Translations under genes and position numbers: made by a program
Assembly (NCBI GenBank): GCA_903866425.1
Contig: CAIPNN010000191.1
Coordinates: 1 to 5,878 of the forward strand
Direction: 5' to 3'
Length of the DNA stretch: 5,878 nucleotides
From: an uncultured Actinomycetes bacterium
GTDB lineage: Bacteria > Actinomycetota > Thermoleophilia > Miltoncostaeales > Miltoncostaeaceae
Notes under the pieces: model-generated
What the model was told of the DNA's origin: nothing
The model's input: the letters and a program-made list of their open reading frames with translations, nothing else
The model's database searches: none
Shown: in pieces, positions 5,028 to 5,878 of the stretch
How the letters are laid out: each line of letters opens with the position of its first letter
How positions within the stretch are numbered: the first letter of the stretch is position 1

Positions 5028-5878
5028 TCATCGCCAGCCGCCGCCCTTCGGCCCGCGGATGCCCGAGTCGAACGTCATGGCCCCGTACAGCAGGCCGCTC
5101 ACGGGCAGCGCCAGTTGCCAGCGCAGCCCCAGGCCGAACTCGCGGGCCATGGGGCCAGCGGCGCCAGCCATGGCCACCCAGCCGGCGATTCCCAGGCCGA
5201 GTGCCCAGCCTGCCGCTGCGCCACCGCCCGTGCTGAGGCCGATGGCACCGGCCACCAGCGCCACCACCGGCCCGGCGAACATGAGCAGCAGTACCAGCAG
5301 CACGCCGGTGAGCAGTAGCCACGACCGGCGCAGTTGGGTAAACGCACTGCGCCGTACCATGTGCCACACCGAGCCCAGGGTGTCGTAGGCGCGGTCGCTG
5401 CATACGCGGTCGCGGCTCAGTGCCAGGCGGGTCGGGTACCCGGCCACGCGCTTCACGATGCGCGCCACCGAAAGGTCGTCAATGAGTGCGCCGCGGATTG
5501 CCGGCATGCCGCCGCCCTCGCTGAGTGCCTCGGCCCGTACGAGGATGCAGCCGCCGGCAGCAGACGCCGTGCGCGATCCCGCTTTGTTCGCCCAGCGCAG
5601 GGGATAGAGCAGGAAGAAGAACAAGACGAATGGCGGCACAAGCAGGCGCTCGGCAAACGACTGGCAGCGAAGCCGGGCCATACGGCTGTTCAGCGCCACG
5701 CCGCGGCTGAGGCTGTCGGCAACCAGCATGCGCACGCTGTCGGGCGCGTGGTGGATGTCGGCATCGGTGAGCAGCAGCCAGTCGGGGTTGCCAGCGGCGT
5801 CGTGGCAGCGGATGCCCTGATCCATGCCCCACACCTTGCCGGCCCAGCCATCGGGCAGGGGCTCGCCGGTGATGACGG
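5028..5878 (-). CDS. hpnB: HpnB-like family 2 glycosyltransferase, 5' end outside the window
   Basis: The C-terminal 282 residues of a membrane GT2 glycosyltransferase; the N-terminus with the first nucleotide-binding strand lies beyond 5878. The visible part follows the hopene-associated glycosyltransferase HpnB pattern: P-L-P-D-G-W-A-G-K-V-W (6-16 of the visible part), DWLLLTDADI with the DxD metal site (32-41), LRCQSFAERLLVPPFV (69-84), TASAAGGCILVRAEAL (103-118), RGALIDD with the probable catalytic acid (128-134), and FTQLRRSW (179-186), resembling the QxxRW acceptor motif. Hydrophobic segments follow at about 187-210, 222-240 and 253-268. HpnB genes often sit in hopanoid clusters, but their substrate is not settled and no other hpn gene is visible, so the hopanoid link rests on family likeness. 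The frame continues open to the window edge. Confidence 0.85.
   Translation of the reverse strand, partial: VITGEPLPDGWAGKVWGMDQGIRCHDAAGNPDWLLLTDADIHHAPDSVRMLVADSLSRGVALNSRMARLRCQSFAERLLVPPFVLFFFLLYPLRWANKAGSRTASAAGGCILVRAEALSEGGGMPAIRGALIDDLSVARIVKRVAGYPTRLALSRDRVCSDRAYDTLGSVWHMVRRSAFTQLRRSWLLLTGVLLVLLLMFAGPVVALVAGAIGLSTGGGAAAGWALGLGIAGWVAMAGAAGPMAREFGLGLRWQLALPVSGLLYGAMTFDSGIRGPKGGGWR

Noticed and set aside
3656..5236. A 526-codon open frame on the plus strand opposite the trypsin-like gene.
   Set aside because: Its translation is rich in His, Gly, Arg and Gln without recognisable motifs, and it runs through two well-supported minus-strand genes.

Overview
The window is a high-G+C, gene-dense piece of bacterial chromosome. 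The composition, the probable leaderless promoters (a TANNNT hexamer 6-7 nt upstream of a start codon with no Shine-Dalgarno) and the protein types suggest an Actinomycetota-like organism, possibly a deep or environmental lineage such as Thermoleophilia. That placement is an inference from style; there is no marker gene here.

Layout from left to right: the last codons of a possible upstream gene (1-24); a DHFR/RibD-C-fold reductase on the + strand (53-583); a solitary HicB-type antitoxin on the - strand (580-789), whose stop codon overlaps that of the reductase within one CTAG; a divergent intergenic region (790-980) holding three copies of a 13-bp repeat, GGTGTCTGGCACC, two of which form a 15-bp-stem hairpin; a cytoplasmic S9 (prolyl oligopeptidase family) peptidase on the + strand (981-2825); a convergent VapBC-type toxin-antitoxin operon on the - strand (3601-2835); a 135-bp intergenic stretch with inverted repeats; a membrane-anchored trypsin-like serine protease on the - strand (5005-3737); and the C-terminal 282 residues of an HpnB-like family 2 glycosyltransferase on the - strand, running off the right edge. 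No stretch above 300 bp lacks a gene. I see no rRNA, tRNA, CRISPR array or transposase.

The genes do not form one pathway. The S9 peptidase, the reductase and the glycosyltransferase look like housekeeping or accessory metabolism. The two toxin-antitoxin-type loci (one complete, one HicB without HicA) are small insertions packed tightly against their neighbours. The most notable signals are in the regulatory DNA: four of the five complete transcription units have a -10-like hexamer at the leaderless distance, the reductase start codon sits at the centre of a 36-bp near-perfect palindrome, and the vapB promoter overlaps a 7-7-7 inverted repeat that is a plausible autoregulatory operator. I did not find a clearly new multi-gene system.
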